64,000 bases of DNA from Bacteroidales bacterium (GCA_017617495.1 JAFZWD010000058.1:1-64000), one strand, 5' to 3'; shown: positions 34,420 through 43,934, counted from the first letter of the stretch. Notes: generated by a model from the letters alone, not told the origin. Made by a program: numbers and translations.

Positions 34420-36075
34420 TTATTTTTCTCCGAGAAGGCTGCGGGCGTTTGCCACGGCCTCGGGAGTTATGCTCGCGCCGGAAAGAAGCCGCGCGATTTC
34501 CTGCACCCTTTCTTCGCCCTCGATGCGCCTGATGCCGGACACTGCCCTGTCGCCATCGTCGGTCTTTGCCACCACAAAGTGGGCGTTACCCTTTGCCGCA
34601 ACCTGGGGCAGATGGGTGATTGCAATTACCTGCATATCCTCGCCCATCCTGCAGATGGTGGCTCCCATCCTGTCGGCGGCGCTGCCGGACACACCGGTGT
34701 CGATTTCGTCGAATATCATAGTGGGCATTCCGGTAAAGCGGGCCAGCATCGCCTTGAGGCTCAGCATAATACGGGACACCTCGCCGCCGGAGGCGCATTT
34801 CGCGAGGTCCACGGGAGCCGCGCCGGTTGCAGAGAATGCAAACCAGACGCTGTCCGTCCCGTTAGCTCCGGGTTCGGCCGGATCCACGTTCACTGCAAAC
34901 ACCGCACGGTCAAGTTCGAGATAGCGAAGAGTCTCCAGGATATCTTTTGCAAGGGCGGGGGCCGAAGCCTTGCGCGCCTTGCTGATTTCGGCGCAGAGCA
35001 CCTTGTGCGCGTCCGCAGCTTTCTTGCTGCGCTGCTCCAGTTCCTGAAGCTTTTCCTGCAGCGCGCCTCCGTCGAAGAGGGCCTGCCCGAACTCGTCGCG
35101 TTTTGCGATAAGTTCGTCGATATTGGCGCAGCGATGCTTCTGCATCAGGCTGTACAGCAGCGAGATACGGCCTTCCACCTCGTTCAGGCGGTCTTCCGAC
35201 AGATTAACTTTGGAGTCGGCCTGCTCTATGCTCTCGCGGATGTCCTCCAGTTCGATGCGGGACGAACGGATGCGCTCGGCGAGAGCCTCCATTCCGGGCA
35301 CGAACGCCGCAGCCTTGTCCAGCTGGCGGGCCGCTTCCTTCAGGGAAACGTCTATCGAAGGCAGTTCGTCGGGGGTAAAGGCATTTATCGCAGCGGCAAA
35401 GGCCTCTTTTATGGCCTCGGCGTGGGCCAGCTGCTTCTGCTCCGCCTCGAGTTCCTCAAGTTCGCCGGGCACAAGTTTCGCCTGCTCCAGCTGCCCGTAC
35501 TGGGCAGCGTTGTAATCGGCTTCGCCCTGAAGGCTGTCGATCCGCGCCCTGAGTTTTGCCGCTTCGGCATTCAGTAAAAGAATCTCCTTCCACAGCGCGG
35601 AGCACTCGCGCACCTTGCCGGACACGCCTGCGAAATGGTCGAGCACCGAGAGTTGGAAGCCCCGGTCGCGCAGCAGGCGCGTCTGGTCCTGGGAGTGGAT
35701 ATCCACAAGCCTTTCAGCCAGCTCAGAAAGAAGGGCCGCCTGCACCGGGCAGTCGTTCACGAACGAACGGGAACGGCCGGCTGCGGGGATAACGCGCCGG
35801 ATTATCAGCCCTGCGGGATCCCACTCGGTACCTGCTTCTTCCAACAGGTCGCGGAGTTCTTCGGGGCTGTCGAATTCGCCCTCCACAATGCACGACGACG
35901 CCCCCTCGGAAACCGCGGCGGCATCGGATTTGGCACCGAGAAGCAGGCCCAGCGCCCCGAGCAGGATGCTTTTTCCCGCTCCGGTGCGCCCGGTAATAAT
36001 GCTGAGACCCTCCGGAAAAGAGATATCCAGAGAGTCTATCAGCACATAATTCTCGATATGGAGGCTGCGAAGCAC
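34420..36075 (-). CDS. recN: DNA repair protein RecN
   Basis: RecN is an SMC-like ATPase that acts early in double-strand break repair. The 551-residue protein has the Walker A region IITGRTGAGKS (about 30; the family usually has GETGAGKS), a long coiled-coil middle (about 160-350), the ABC-type signature CASGGEVSRIMLS and Walker B MIFDEIDTGVSG. It is the last gene of the eight-gene minus-strand operon, 7 bases after rpoZ. Confidence 0.97.
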   Translation of the reverse strand: MLRSLHIENYVLIDSLDISFPEGLSIITGRTGAGKSILLGALGLLLGAKSDAAAVSEGASSCIVEGEFDSPEELRDLLEEAGTEWDPAGLIIRRVIPAAGRSRSFVNDCPVQAALLSELAERLVDIHSQDQTRLLRDRGFQLSVLDHFAGVSGKVRECSALWKEILLLNAEAAKLRARIDSLQGEADYNAAQYGQLEQAKLVPGELEELEAEQKQLAHAEAIKEAFAAAINAFTPDELPSIDVSLKEAARQLDKAAAFVPGMEALAERIRSSRIELEDIRESIEQADSKVNLSEDRLNEVEGRISLLYSLMQKHRCANIDELIAKRDEFGQALFDGGALQEKLQELEQRSKKAADAHKVLCAEISKARKASAPALAKDILETLRYLELDRAVFAVNVDPAEPGANGTDSVWFAFSATGAAPVDLAKCASGGEVSRIMLSLKAMLARFTGMPTMIFDEIDTGVSGSAADRMGATICRMGEDMQVIAITHLPQVAAKGNAHFVVAKTDDGDRAVSGIRRIEGEERVQEIARLLSGASITPEAVANARSLLGEK

Positions 36076-36082
36076 GGCGAAG

Positions 36083-36406
36083 CTACTTTAGGATGTCTTC
36101 GCTGTTCGCCTTCTTGTAGTAGAGTTCTCCTTCTTCGAATTCTGCAATGGCTACGAGGTCCGGCTTGGGCTGGCGCTCATAGTACTTGGAGATTTCAATC
36201 TGCTCCTTGTTTTCGAAAACCTCTTCCTTGGTATCGCGTTCGCCGCGGAAGTCTTCGAGTTTCTTTGCAAGTTCCTTCTTTTCTTCCAGAGCAATCTGGT
36301 TAGCCCTCTTGGACAGGATCACAACTGTCTCGTAAATGTTGCCGGTGGGCTCGGAGAGATTCTTGACATCTCTCGTAATAGTGTTTACAGGTATTTTCTT
36401 TTCCAT
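36083..36406 (-). CDS. rpoZ: DNA-directed RNA polymerase omega subunit (Bacteroidota type)
   Basis: This small RNA polymerase subunit stabilises beta-prime. The 107-residue product has the Rpb6-like core (ITRDVKNLSEPTGNIYETVVILSKRA, about 8-35, then NQIA and KKELAKKLEDF). It has a charged C-terminal part that is typical of the Bacteroidota version and absent from E. coli omega. It lies between bamD (33-base gap) and recN (7-base gap). Confidence 0.9.
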   Translation of the reverse strand: MEKKIPVNTITRDVKNLSEPTGNIYETVVILSKRANQIALEEKKELAKKLEDFRGERDTKEEVFENKEQIEISKYYERQPKPDLVAIAEFEEGELYYKKANSEDILK

Positions 36407-36439
36407 ACTAATTGTACTATCGGCCGTGATGCGAAAGTT

Positions 36440-37234
36440 TCAAATTTTTTCTTTCGCTTTTTTATACAGGCGCTCGAGTTCCTTGCGCTTCGGGGATTCG
36501 GGGTACTCGCCTATGAAGTTGAAGTAGTCGTCCACGAACAGCATATAGCGCTCCTTCTGCTTGGACGCTATGCTCATATCGGCGTATTTGTACGACGCCA
36601 TGGCCGTATAGAAGAGGATTTCCTCGCGGTGCATGTTGTCGGAATTGTCCTTGAGCACGTTCTTGAGCGCAACCCGGGCCGCCTTGTAATCCTCCATTTT
36701 ATAATATATGTAAGCGTTCTGGTAGGCCTTGGTGTCGAGCCTTTCCCGGAGCTCCAGCAGGATGCGGTCGCAGACGTCGCGGTGCACCGTCTCGGGATAT
36801 GCTATCTTGTACTCGTTGATGGCCACTATCGCCGAATAGGTGGGTGTCTGGTCGAGCTCGTAGCGCAGCGTTGCCCTGTACAGGCAGTCTATGCGCAGGA
36901 AGCTCGCCTCTTCGGTGAAGCTGCTGCGGGGGAACTTGGACACGAAGTTCTTGAAGTTGGTCTCGGCGGTGTAGTAGTCTTTGTAGCGGTAGTTGCTCAT
37001 GCCCCAGTAGAACTGCACCGTGTCGTCGCGGGTGGTTCCGGTGGAGATGACCGAAAGCGATTCGAACAGGTCCGCGGACTTCTTGTACTTGCCTTTGTTG
37101 AAGTACTCAAACGCGGCCTTGTATTTGGCTTCGCTGTCGTTGCCTTCCAGAAGCTTTTCGTACTGCGACTTGCAGCCTGCAAGCATCAGGCAGGAGCCGA
37201 TGCCGAGAAAGAGGAGTATTTTTGCGGTTCTCAT
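36440..37234 (-). CDS. bamD: outer-membrane assembly lipoprotein BamD
   Basis: BamD is the essential lipoprotein partner of BamA. The 264-residue product has a lipobox (LMLAGC, Cys21), then TPR-like helical repeats (YKAAFEYFNKGKYKKSADLFE, NFKNFVSKFPRSSFTEEASFLR, FNFIGEYPESPKRKELERLY). Family length and repeat spacing are normal. Its start overlaps the trxB stop by 4 bases, so it is translated together with thioredoxin reductase. Confidence 0.93.
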   Translation of the reverse strand: MRTAKILLFLGIGSCLMLAGCKSQYEKLLEGNDSEAKYKAAFEYFNKGKYKKSADLFESLSVISTGTTRDDTVQFYWGMSNYRYKDYYTAETNFKNFVSKFPRSSFTEEASFLRIDCLYRATLRYELDQTPTYSAIVAINEYKIAYPETVHRDVCDRILLELRERLDTKAYQNAYIYYKMEDYKAARVALKNVLKDNSDNMHREEILFYTAMASYKYADMSIASKQKERYMLFVDDYFNFIGEYPESPKRKELERLYKKAKEKI

Positions 37235-38154
37235 TCCGATTTCAAATATTTTTCTGCGTCAATGGCCGCCCTGCAGCCCGATGCCGCAGCCGTAATTGCC
37301 TGACGGTAACGGGGGTCCTGCACGTCTCCGGCCGCGAACACACCCTTCACGTTGGTGTGCGAACTCGCGCCCGAAGTGACGATGTAGCCGTTCTCATCCA
37401 CATTTACCCACTGCTTGAACAGGTCGGAATTGGGGTGATGGCCAATCGCCAGGAAGAAGCCGTCCACTGCTATATCAAAAACCTCGCCATCCTTGCGGAC
37501 GAGCCTTACGCCGGTAACTCCGTTTTCGTCTCCCAGCACCTCCTGGGTATTGCAGTTCCACAGAACCTCGATCTTGGGATTCTCCAGGACTCTGCGCTGC
37601 ATGGCTTCGGAAGCGCGGAAAACGTCGCGGCGCACTATCATATACACCTTCGCAGCCAGGCCGGAAAGATAGGTGGCCTCTTCGCAGGCGGTATCTCCTC
37701 CGCCCACGACCGCCACTGTCTTCTTGCGGTAGAAGAATCCGTCGCAGGTTGCGCAGGCACTCACGCCCATGCCGCGGAACTTGCGCTCCGAGGGCAGGCC
37801 GAGGTACTTCGCGGTGGCTCCGGTAGCTATGATGAGGGCTTCCGCCGAAAGCTCGGCGCCGTCGTCTATCGTTATCTTGAAGGGCTTCTCCGAAAGGTCG
37901 GCAGAAGTTGCTATTCCCCTGCGAATGTCCGCTCCCATCGCGAGAGCCTGCTCACGCATAGCTCCAGTAAGGGTGAAAGGATCCACCGGCTTGGGAAAAC
38001 CGGGGAAATTTTCGATGAGCGTGGTGGTGGTAAGCTGTCCGCCCGGTTCGGGGCCCTCGTAAAGCACCGGTGCCAACCCTGCGCGGGAGGCATAAATCGC
38101 GGCGGTATATCCTGCAGGGCCTCCGCCGATAATGAGGCATTTGATATTTTCCAT
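37231..38154 (-). CDS. trxB: thioredoxin-disulfide reductase
   Basis: TrxB is a flavoenzyme that reduces thioredoxin with NADPH. The 307-residue protein has the FAD-binding IIGGGPAGYTAAIYASRAG at the start, the redox motif CATC at residues 134-137, the NADPH-binding VVGGGDTACEEA and the C-terminal GVFAAGDVQDP. It is followed with overlap by bamD. It could feed electrons to the Msr fusion protein encoded at 44394-45341 (inference). Confidence 0.97.
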   Translation of the reverse strand: MENIKCLIIGGGPAGYTAAIYASRAGLAPVLYEGPEPGGQLTTTTLIENFPGFPKPVDPFTLTGAMREQALAMGADIRRGIATSADLSEKPFKITIDDGAELSAEALIIATGATAKYLGLPSERKFRGMGVSACATCDGFFYRKKTVAVVGGGDTACEEATYLSGLAAKVYMIVRRDVFRASEAMQRRVLENPKIEVLWNCNTQEVLGDENGVTGVRLVRKDGEVFDIAVDGFFLAIGHHPNSDLFKQWVNVDENGYIVTSGASSHTNVKGVFAAGDVQDPRYRQAITAAASGCRAAIDAEKYLKSE

Positions 38155-38158
38155 AAAA

Positions 38159-39127
38159 CTAATACTTCAAAGTGTGTCGTCCTTTCTTCTCCAGCCAGGG
38201 AATGAGCAGGGCGGGACGGTCGGTCTGGATCATCGAAACGCCCGCATCGAGGTACTGCTGGTAGACCATGCCGGGATCCTTGGCCTTGAAAGCTGCATCA
38301 TCGTCATTGCCGTCGCCGCCGCAGAGGCTGGCCCAGATGGTATTCACCCAAATCTTGGAACCCTGGCGACGAATCTGGTCGCTGACTTCAGCAAAGGTGC
38401 CGTCGCCGCTGTCGTGCCAGCAGACTTCGTATGCGAGTGGCACCACTCCCTGCTCCAGGTAGGAGTTGAGCAGGGCCTTGCCTGCAGGCCTCTGGATATC
38501 CACGATGGGCATGTACATCATATTGTGCTCATGGGCGGCTTCGTGTGCCGCAACCACCTCGATGGGCCTTTTGCTCTTGATGAGGAGCTGGTCGGTAACC
38601 CCGAGTTCCTCGCTGATTGCCAGCACCTGGTCGTAAAACTCGTAACCCTGGTCCACGTTCACGCAGATGCGGTCCTTGCAGCACTGCAGGGCCTCGCGCA
38701 GGGTGGGCATATGCAGGGTGTCGATGGTAATGCCGTGCGCCCTCTTGAGCCTGAGTTCACGGATTTCGGCGTAGGTAAGGTCGCAGATTTTCGGGCTTTT
38801 GCCGGGCTGGTCCTTGAATACGCGGTCGAAGTTGGTGCAGCGGCGCACATCAGCGTCGTGCGAAAGCACCAGCACCGAGTCGGCCGTCATCTTGAGGTCG
38901 AGCTCCATCATGTCCGCGCCCATCTTTATTATGCTTTCGATTGCGGGAATGGAGTTCTCGGGGCAGTTGCGCCAGTCGCCGCGATGGCAGATAACCACCA
39001 CGTATTTCGAATTGGGATCGTGAATCTGGGCGGCAATCGCCTCTGCACGGTTTGCATACTTCACTCCGCCGCAGCACGAGGGTGCCAGGAGGAGCACTGC
39101 AAGGGTTATGAGGATGAATCTTTTCAT
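38159..39127 (-). CDS. glycerophosphodiester phosphodiesterase family lipoprotein
   Basis: The enzyme hydrolyses glycerophosphodiesters to glycerol 3-phosphate and an alcohol. The 322-residue protein has a lipoprotein-like signal (LLLAPSCCGG). Family motifs are ICHRGDWRNCPENS, MELDLKMTADSVLVLSHD and the later SKRPIEVVAAHEAAHEH region. The catalytic His pair (HRGD and SHD) and the Glu/Asp of ELD are present. It lies 12 bases after rpoN and 4 bases before trxB. Confidence 0.92.
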   Translation of the reverse strand: MKRFILITLAVLLLAPSCCGGVKYANRAEAIAAQIHDPNSKYVVVICHRGDWRNCPENSIPAIESIIKMGADMMELDLKMTADSVLVLSHDADVRRCTNFDRVFKDQPGKSPKICDLTYAEIRELRLKRAHGITIDTLHMPTLREALQCCKDRICVNVDQGYEFYDQVLAISEELGVTDQLLIKSKRPIEVVAAHEAAHEHNMMYMPIVDIQRPAGKALLNSYLEQGVVPLAYEVCWHDSGDGTFAEVSDQIRRQGSKIWVNTIWASLCGGDGNDDDAAFKAKDPGMVYQQYLDAGVSMIQTDRPALLIPWLEKKGRHTLKY

Positions 39128-39139
39128 ATTTCTTGGATG

Positions 39140-40549
39140 TCAGATTTCTTTTCTCCAGCTGGCGTGGGGGATGCCAAGCTGGCTGCGGTATTTTGCTATC
39201 GTTCGGCGGGCGACCTTGTAGCCGCGGCGGCCCATTTCGTCCACCAGCTGCTCGTCGGTGAGGGGTTTGCGCTTGTCTTCTGCGTCCACGCATTCCTGCA
39301 GGGCCTTCTTGAGTTCGCGCGTCGACACCGAGTCGCCCTCGCTGTTTTCCATTCCTTCGGAGAAGAAATATTTGAGAGGGAAGATGCCGAAGTGGGTTTC
39401 GATGTATTTGCTGTTAACCACGCGGGAGATGGTGCTGATGTCGAAGCCGGTAATGCCGGCGATGTCCTTGAGCACCATTGGCCTGAGATTGCTCTCGTCG
39501 CCGTCCAGGAAGTAGTCGTGCTGGTAGTCCAGAATGGCCTGCATAGTCTTCTGCAGGGTATTCTGGCGCTGTTTCAGGGCCTCGACGAACCATTTGGCGG
39601 AGTCCAGTTTCTGCTTGACGAAGGTCACCGCCTCCTTCTGCTCGCGGTCGCTGCCGTTCTTCGCGGCCATCAGCATCTCGGCATACTTGCTGTTCACCCG
39701 CAGCTCGGGGATATTGAAGCGGGGCATCGTGAACGAGAGGCTGTCGCCGTCCTGTTTGAGCACGAAGTCCGGCACCACCTGCTGGGCCTGGTCGTCGTAG
39801 GAATCGTCTATCTGGCCGCCGGGGCGGGGATTCAGTTTGCTGATGCACGCCTTTGCGGCCTTCAGCTCATCCTCGCTCAGCGAGAGCCTCGACATGACGC
39901 GGCCGAAATGCCGGTTGGAGAACTCTTCGAACTGCTCTTCCAGCACCCGCGTCGCATTGACCACGTCGGGAGTCTGCGCCTTTGCCCTGAGCTGGATCAG
40001 CAGGCATTCGCGAAGATCCCTCGCGCCGACTCCGGCGGGCTCGAACTCCTGGATTATATGCAGCACCTCCTCAACCTCCTCCTCAGTGGTCTGGATGCCG
40101 AAGTGGAAGGCAAGGTCGTCCACCAGAAGGCTCACTCCCCTGCGCAGGTAGCCCGAAGAATCCAGGCTGCCGATAAGGAAGTCGCCGATACGCTGCCTGT
40201 GCTCGTCCAGGTTCCTGTAGGCCAGCTGGTCGCGGAGGCTGTCGGAAAAACTCTCCTTTACCGAGAAAGTGTTGTATTCGGGCCTGGGGTCCTTGCCCCA
40301 GTTGTTAACCCGCGTCTTGTACGCGGGGATGTAATCCTCGTCGGAAATCTCGTCCAGCGAAACGTCGCGTGTATCCTCGTCGCGGTCCTGGCCCGAATCG
40401 GGGGTGTCGTCCAGCACAGGATTCTCCTCAAGCTCGGTACGAACGCGCTGCTCCAATTCCTGCACCGGCAGTTCCATCAGCTTGATGGTGAGGATCTGCA
40501 GGGGGGAAAGGCGCTGCTGTTGCTTGAGTGTGAGTTCCTGGCGCTGCAT
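39140..40549 (-). CDS. rpoN: RNA polymerase sigma-54 factor
   Basis: Sigma-54 recognises -24/-12 promoters and needs an AAA+ activator. The 469-residue protein has the Gln/Leu-rich N-terminal region I (LTLKQQQRLSPLQILTIKLMELP), an acidic region II, the core-binding region and the C-terminal RpoN box VARRTIAKYR. No activator gene is nearby. The grpE upstream region has a -24/-12-like element that might be a target (inference). Confidence 0.97.
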   Translation of the reverse strand: MQRQELTLKQQQRLSPLQILTIKLMELPVQELEQRVRTELEENPVLDDTPDSGQDRDEDTRDVSLDEISDEDYIPAYKTRVNNWGKDPRPEYNTFSVKESFSDSLRDQLAYRNLDEHRQRIGDFLIGSLDSSGYLRRGVSLLVDDLAFHFGIQTTEEEVEEVLHIIQEFEPAGVGARDLRECLLIQLRAKAQTPDVVNATRVLEEQFEEFSNRHFGRVMSRLSLSEDELKAAKACISKLNPRPGGQIDDSYDDQAQQVVPDFVLKQDGDSLSFTMPRFNIPELRVNSKYAEMLMAAKNGSDREQKEAVTFVKQKLDSAKWFVEALKQRQNTLQKTMQAILDYQHDYFLDGDESNLRPMVLKDIAGITGFDISTISRVVNSKYIETHFGIFPLKYFFSEGMENSEGDSVSTRELKKALQECVDAEDKRKPLTDEQLVDEMGRRGYKVARRTIAKYRSQLGIPHASWRKEI

Positions 40550-40552
40550 CTG

Positions 40553-41116
40553 CTACTTCGAGATTGGCTTGAGCACCCTTACGGTGTCGAGTTTGAATGC
40601 GGCCACGTCGTCCATCATGGGATACTTGAAGCGCTCGCGCACTATGAAGGCCGTGGGGAAATCCTTGCGTATCTCCGAAAGCGCCGCGAGAGCCTCGGAT
40701 TTATTGCGGTAGTCGCCAACCGTCACCTTGAAATAAGGGCTTGTGAAGCTCCTGTAAGCGGGAATTGCGGGATATTTCAGTTTGAAGCGGTACAGGGCCG
40801 CGCTGGATGCGCCGCGGGCGCTCTGCGAGTTGTCGAAGAAGATGCGCACGCGGAAGCCGCTCTGCATCTTGCCGTCGTTGGTGCGGGTCCTTGTCTCCAC
40901 CAGGCTGCGGATGGCACCGGACTGCACCACGGTAACGTTGTCCGGTAGCACCGCGAAGATATCCTTCCCCTTGAGCGAGGAATCCACCTGCGCAACCGGA
41001 ATGAAGATGACCGAGTCCGCGTATTCGTATCCCGCCGGGGGCAGTTGGGCGCCCGTACGTGGAGAAAGCAGCGTAGTAGCTGCCGTGAGTGCAATCAGAA
41101 GTATGATTTTTCTCAT
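40553..41116 (-). CDS. secreted SPOR-domain protein
   Basis: The 187-residue protein has a signal peptide (ending RTGAQ), a middle section with no recognised fold (VIFIPVAQVDSSLKGKDIF) and a C-terminal SPOR domain (about 95-170; GFRVRIFFDNSQSARGAS, SPYFKVTVGDYRNKSEALAAL). SPOR domains bind denuded glycan strands of peptidoglycan, often at division sites. It overlaps the LEA14-like gene by 4 bases and precedes rpoN by 3 bases. Confidence 0.85.
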   Translation of the reverse strand: MRKIILLIALTAATTLLSPRTGAQLPPAGYEYADSVIFIPVAQVDSSLKGKDIFAVLPDNVTVVQSGAIRSLVETRTRTNDGKMQSGFRVRIFFDNSQSARGASSAALYRFKLKYPAIPAYRSFTSPYFKVTVGDYRNKSEALAALSEIRKDFPTAFIVRERFKYPMMDDVAAFKLDTVRVLKPISK

Positions 41117-41595
41117 AGCCTGTCGATAAACTTTTTAAGCGGCACGTCCTTGTATTTGATGTCCTTGCCGATGTTGCCGGCCACGGTGGCGCGGCCGGTT
41201 ATGTCCACCTTGTAGGCATCGATTTCGGACTGAAGGTTCTTTGCCATAACCACGAGCTGGATAAGGCTGACGCTCTTGCTGAGCTGACCCGCCACGGGTA
41301 CACGGTAAACCTTGTTGCATTTGGCGTCCACCGCCACGTTCTCGGCGTCCATATACAGCACTTCGAGGGTATCCCTGCGCACTACGGCGCGGATGTTCTT
41401 GATATTGAAGTCCGGAGCCGGATTGTCGATGCCGACCTTCGCCACGGCGTTGAAACTCTTCAGACCCGAGGGGATGAAGGATTCGACGTCGCAGGACACT
41501 ATCTTGACCTTCTTGTACTTGTTTACGCAGGAGCTCAGGCTCGCTATTGCAAGTACTGCAGCCAATATGAGGACGATACTCTTTTTCATATGCAT
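41113..41595 (-). CDS. LEA14-like (WHy-type) lipoprotein of unknown function
   Basis: The product has 160 residues from the ATG at 41595, or 158 from 41589 (MKKSIV). It has a lipoprotein signal with Cys at about 23 (LSSCVNKY) and one beta-sandwich resembling LEA type 2 domains (SFNAVAKVGIDNPAPDFNIKNIRA). The C-terminus ends in PLKKFIDRL. It is the first gene of the eight-gene minus-strand operon. Family assignment rests on the overall pattern and is moderate. Confidence 0.7.
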   Translation of the reverse strand: MHMKKSIVLILAAVLAIASLSSCVNKYKKVKIVSCDVESFIPSGLKSFNAVAKVGIDNPAPDFNIKNIRAVVRRDTLEVLYMDAENVAVDAKCNKVYRVPVAGQLSKSVSLIQLVVMAKNLQSEIDAYKVDITGRATVAGNIGKDIKYKDVPLKKFIDRL

Positions 41596-41604
41596 ACTAA
41601 CCTA

Positions 41605-41612
41605 CAAATATA
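41605..41612 (-). promoter_or_regulatory. -7 promoter box for the LEA14-like/SPOR/rpoN/trxB/bamD/recN operon
   Basis: Minus-strand TATATTTG matches TAnnTTTG and lies 9 bases before the ATG at 41595. It diverges from the miaB promoter, with only 11 bases between the two boxes. Confidence 0.65.
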
Positions 41613-41623
41613 CGAAGAATTTC

Positions 41624-41631
41624 TATCTTTG
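41624..41631 (+). promoter_or_regulatory. -7 promoter box for miaB
   Basis: TATCTTTG matches TAnnTTTG. It lies 15 bases before the chosen ATG at 41647 and downstream of the earlier in-frame ATG at 41590, which supports the later start. Confidence 0.65.
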
Positions 41632-41646
41632 CATCAGCAAAGAGGT

Positions 41647-42957
41647 ATGAAGAAGCTATACATCGAGACATACGGTTGCCAGATGAACGTGAACGACACC
41701 GAGGTGGTGTTTTCCATCCTGGCACGCGAAGGATTCGAGCGGACGGAAGACATCGCCGAGGCCGATGTTATTTTCGCCAATACCTGCTCTATCCGGGACA
41801 ATGCCGAGCAGCGCATCTGGGGACGCCTGGATTACTTCTCCACTTTCAGGAAATCGCGCCCCGGAGTGCTTGTGGGCATCCTCGGCTGCATGGCCGAGCG
41901 CCTCAAGGACAAACTGCTGGACACAGGCAAAGTGGACATTGTTGCCGGGCCCGACGCCTACCGCAACCTGCCCGCCCTCATCGCTGAAGCATCCTCCGGG
42001 CATCCCGGCATCAACGTTATCCTCTCCCGGGAGGAGACCTACGGCGACATCTCCCCCGTGCGCATCGACAAGGGCGGGGTGAGCGCCTTCATCTCCATAA
42101 TGCGCGGATGCAACAACGTCTGCTCCTATTGCGTGGTGCCTTACACCCGCGGGGCGGAGCGCAGCCGCGACTGGCGGACCATAGTGCGGGAGGCTTGCGA
42201 ATGCGTGGAAAAGGGCTATCGCGAAGTAACTCTCCTCGGGCAGAACGTGGACTCCTATCTCTTTGAAGATGTGAACTTTGCGAAGCTTCTCGCCCTCGTG
42301 GCGGACGTCTCGCCGCAGCTGCGCGTGCGCTTCTCCACTTCGCATCCCAAGGACATCTCCGACGAAGTCATCGCCACCATGGCGTCGCGCCCCAACATCT
42401 GCCACCAGATCCATCTGCCGGTGCAGAGTGGCAACGACCGCATCCTTGAAAAGATGCGCCGCCGCTATACCCGCGAGTGGTATCTCGGCAGGGTGGCGAA
42501 AATCCGCGAGGCAATGCCCGACTGCGGCATCAGCACCGACGCGATAGTGGGCTTCTGCTCCGAAACCGAGGAGGAGTTCCGCGACACGCTTTCGCTTTTC
42601 CGCGAGGTGGGATTCGACTCCGCCTTCATGTTCAATTATTCCGAACGGCCCGGCACCCTTGCCGCCCGCAACTACCCCGACGACGTGCCTCCCGAGGTCA
42701 AGACGCGCAGGCTTAACGAGCTTATCGAGCTGCAGAATAACCTGTCCCTTGAGAGCAACCGGAGGGACCTCGACAAGGTGTTCGAGGTGCTTGTCGAAGG
42801 CCCTTCCAAGAAGGGAGACGGCCAGCTCTGCGGACGCAACGGAGCCGGCAAGATGTGCGTGTGGACCGATTCTGAGCACAAGGCCTGCGACTATGTGCAG
42901 GTTCGCGTGCTGGACTGCAGTTCGGCCACACTTTTATGCGAACTCGTAAAACAATAA
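41647..42957 (+). CDS. miaB: tRNA-2-methylthio-N6-dimethylallyladenosine synthase
   Basis: MiaB is a radical-SAM enzyme that adds a methylthio group to A37 of tRNAs reading UNN codons. The 436-residue protein starts KKLYIETYGCQMN (first cluster-binding Cys in the methylthiotransferase domain). The radical-SAM motif is RGCNNVCSYCVVPYTRG with Cys155, Cys159 and Cys162. A TRAM domain fills the last 60 residues. The later start is preferred because the promoter box lies between it and the earlier ATG. Confidence 0.97.
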   Translation: MKKLYIETYGCQMNVNDTEVVFSILAREGFERTEDIAEADVIFANTCSIRDNAEQRIWGRLDYFSTFRKSRPGVLVGILGCMAERLKDKLLDTGKVDIVAGPDAYRNLPALIAEASSGHPGINVILSREETYGDISPVRIDKGGVSAFISIMRGCNNVCSYCVVPYTRGAERSRDWRTIVREACECVEKGYREVTLLGQNVDSYLFEDVNFAKLLALVADVSPQLRVRFSTSHPKDISDEVIATMASRPNICHQIHLPVQSGNDRILEKMRRRYTREWYLGRVAKIREAMPDCGISTDAIVGFCSETEEEFRDTLSLFREVGFDSAFMFNYSERPGTLAARNYPDDVPPEVKTRRLNELIELQNNLSLESNRRDLDKVFEVLVEGPSKKGDGQLCGRNGAGKMCVWTDSEHKACDYVQVRVLDCSSATLLCELVKQ

Positions 42958-42962
42958 CCTAT

Positions 42963-43934
42963 ATGAAAAAGATTATCATCGCCCTCGGCATCGCGGCCCT
43001 TTGCCTTGCCGCCTGCAAGCAGGCAAAACAGCCTGAGTACGTTCCCCTTCAGCCCGACCTCACCGTGCTGCTCTATCCCCAGGGACAGGCAGTCGATGCA
43101 GGTATTGTCGAAAACGGACAGCAGATCACCCTCGGTCCCGGCGAGGACAACGGACTCCGCGGCCCCGAGGTGGTGAACCCCAACGGCAACATCGCCAACA
43201 TCGGCGACAGCGCCCGCGTGGACATCTATTTCCCGAAGAATCCCAACGGACTCTGCATAGTCAACTGCCCCGGCGGCGGCTATCAGATCGTCTCTTCTAT
43301 TAATGAAGGCATGTGCGCGGCCGAATGGCTTACAAGCCAGGGAGTTACGGTGTGCAGCGTGAATTACCGCCTACCCAATTTCCACCGTACGGTTCCCCTC
43401 ACCGACGTTCAGAACGCATTCCGCTACTGCCGCGCCCACGCACAGGAATGGGGCATCAGCAAAATCGGCGTGATGGGCTACTCCGCCGGCGGGCACCTTG
43501 CGGCCACCGCATCCACGCTCTACGCGGACGACATCACCCGCCCGGATTTCTCGGTACTCATCTACCCCGTGATCGACCTCACCACACTCAGCATTACCCA
43601 TGTCGGCACGCGCCACGGCCTGCTCGGCGAAATTCCTTCCGAGGACCTTGTGGACCTCTATTCGCCGCAGAAGCAGGTCACGCCGGAAACTCCCGAGACC
43701 TTTATCGCGCTCAGCGCCTACGACAACGTGGTTCCCCCTGTGAACAGCTTCATGTACTTCCAGGCCCTCCAGGCCCACAACGTACCCTGCCAGATGCACA
43801 TCTACCCCATCGGCGGCCACGGCTGGGGCTTCTACCACGAACCCTACCATCCCGACGGCCTCCAGCAGTACCGCGAGGTCTTCTACACCGACCTCGCCCG
43901 CTTCCTCCAGGACCAGCTCCCTAAGGCTGAATAG
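42963..43934 (+). CDS. alpha/beta-hydrolase lipoprotein (esterase/acetyl-esterase type)
   Basis: The 323-residue protein starts 5 bases after miaB and has a lipobox (LCLAAC, Cys about 17). The hydrolase shows the oxyanion CPGGGY, the nucleophile elbow MGYSAGGH and a late His in GGHGWGF. It resembles the carbohydrate-esterase-like BD-FAE/Aes enzymes that deacetylate or deferuloylate plant polysaccharides in gut Bacteroidota. Substrate is inferred from the family. A hairpin-rich non-coding island of 459 bases follows. Confidence 0.88.
   Translation: MKKIIIALGIAALCLAACKQAKQPEYVPLQPDLTVLLYPQGQAVDAGIVENGQQITLGPGEDNGLRGPEVVNPNGNIANIGDSARVDIYFPKNPNGLCIVNCPGGGYQIVSSINEGMCAAEWLTSQGVTVCSVNYRLPNFHRTVPLTDVQNAFRYCRAHAQEWGISKIGVMGYSAGGHLAATASTLYADDITRPDFSVLIYPVIDLTTLSITHVGTRHGLLGEIPSEDLVDLYSPQKQVTPETPETFIALSAYDNVVPPVNSFMYFQALQAHNVPCQMHIYPIGGHGWGFYHEPYHPDGLQQYREVFYTDLARFLQDQLPKAE

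Noticed and set aside
38310..38340. Further GTCATT-type element in the GDPD gene
   Set aside because: CGTCATTGCCGTCGCCG is present, but there is no matching second arm, so it does not form the palindrome.
41590..41646. Earlier start for miaB
   Set aside because: It would place the TATCTTTG promoter box inside the coding region and add 19 residues not found before the conserved YIETYGCQMN start.
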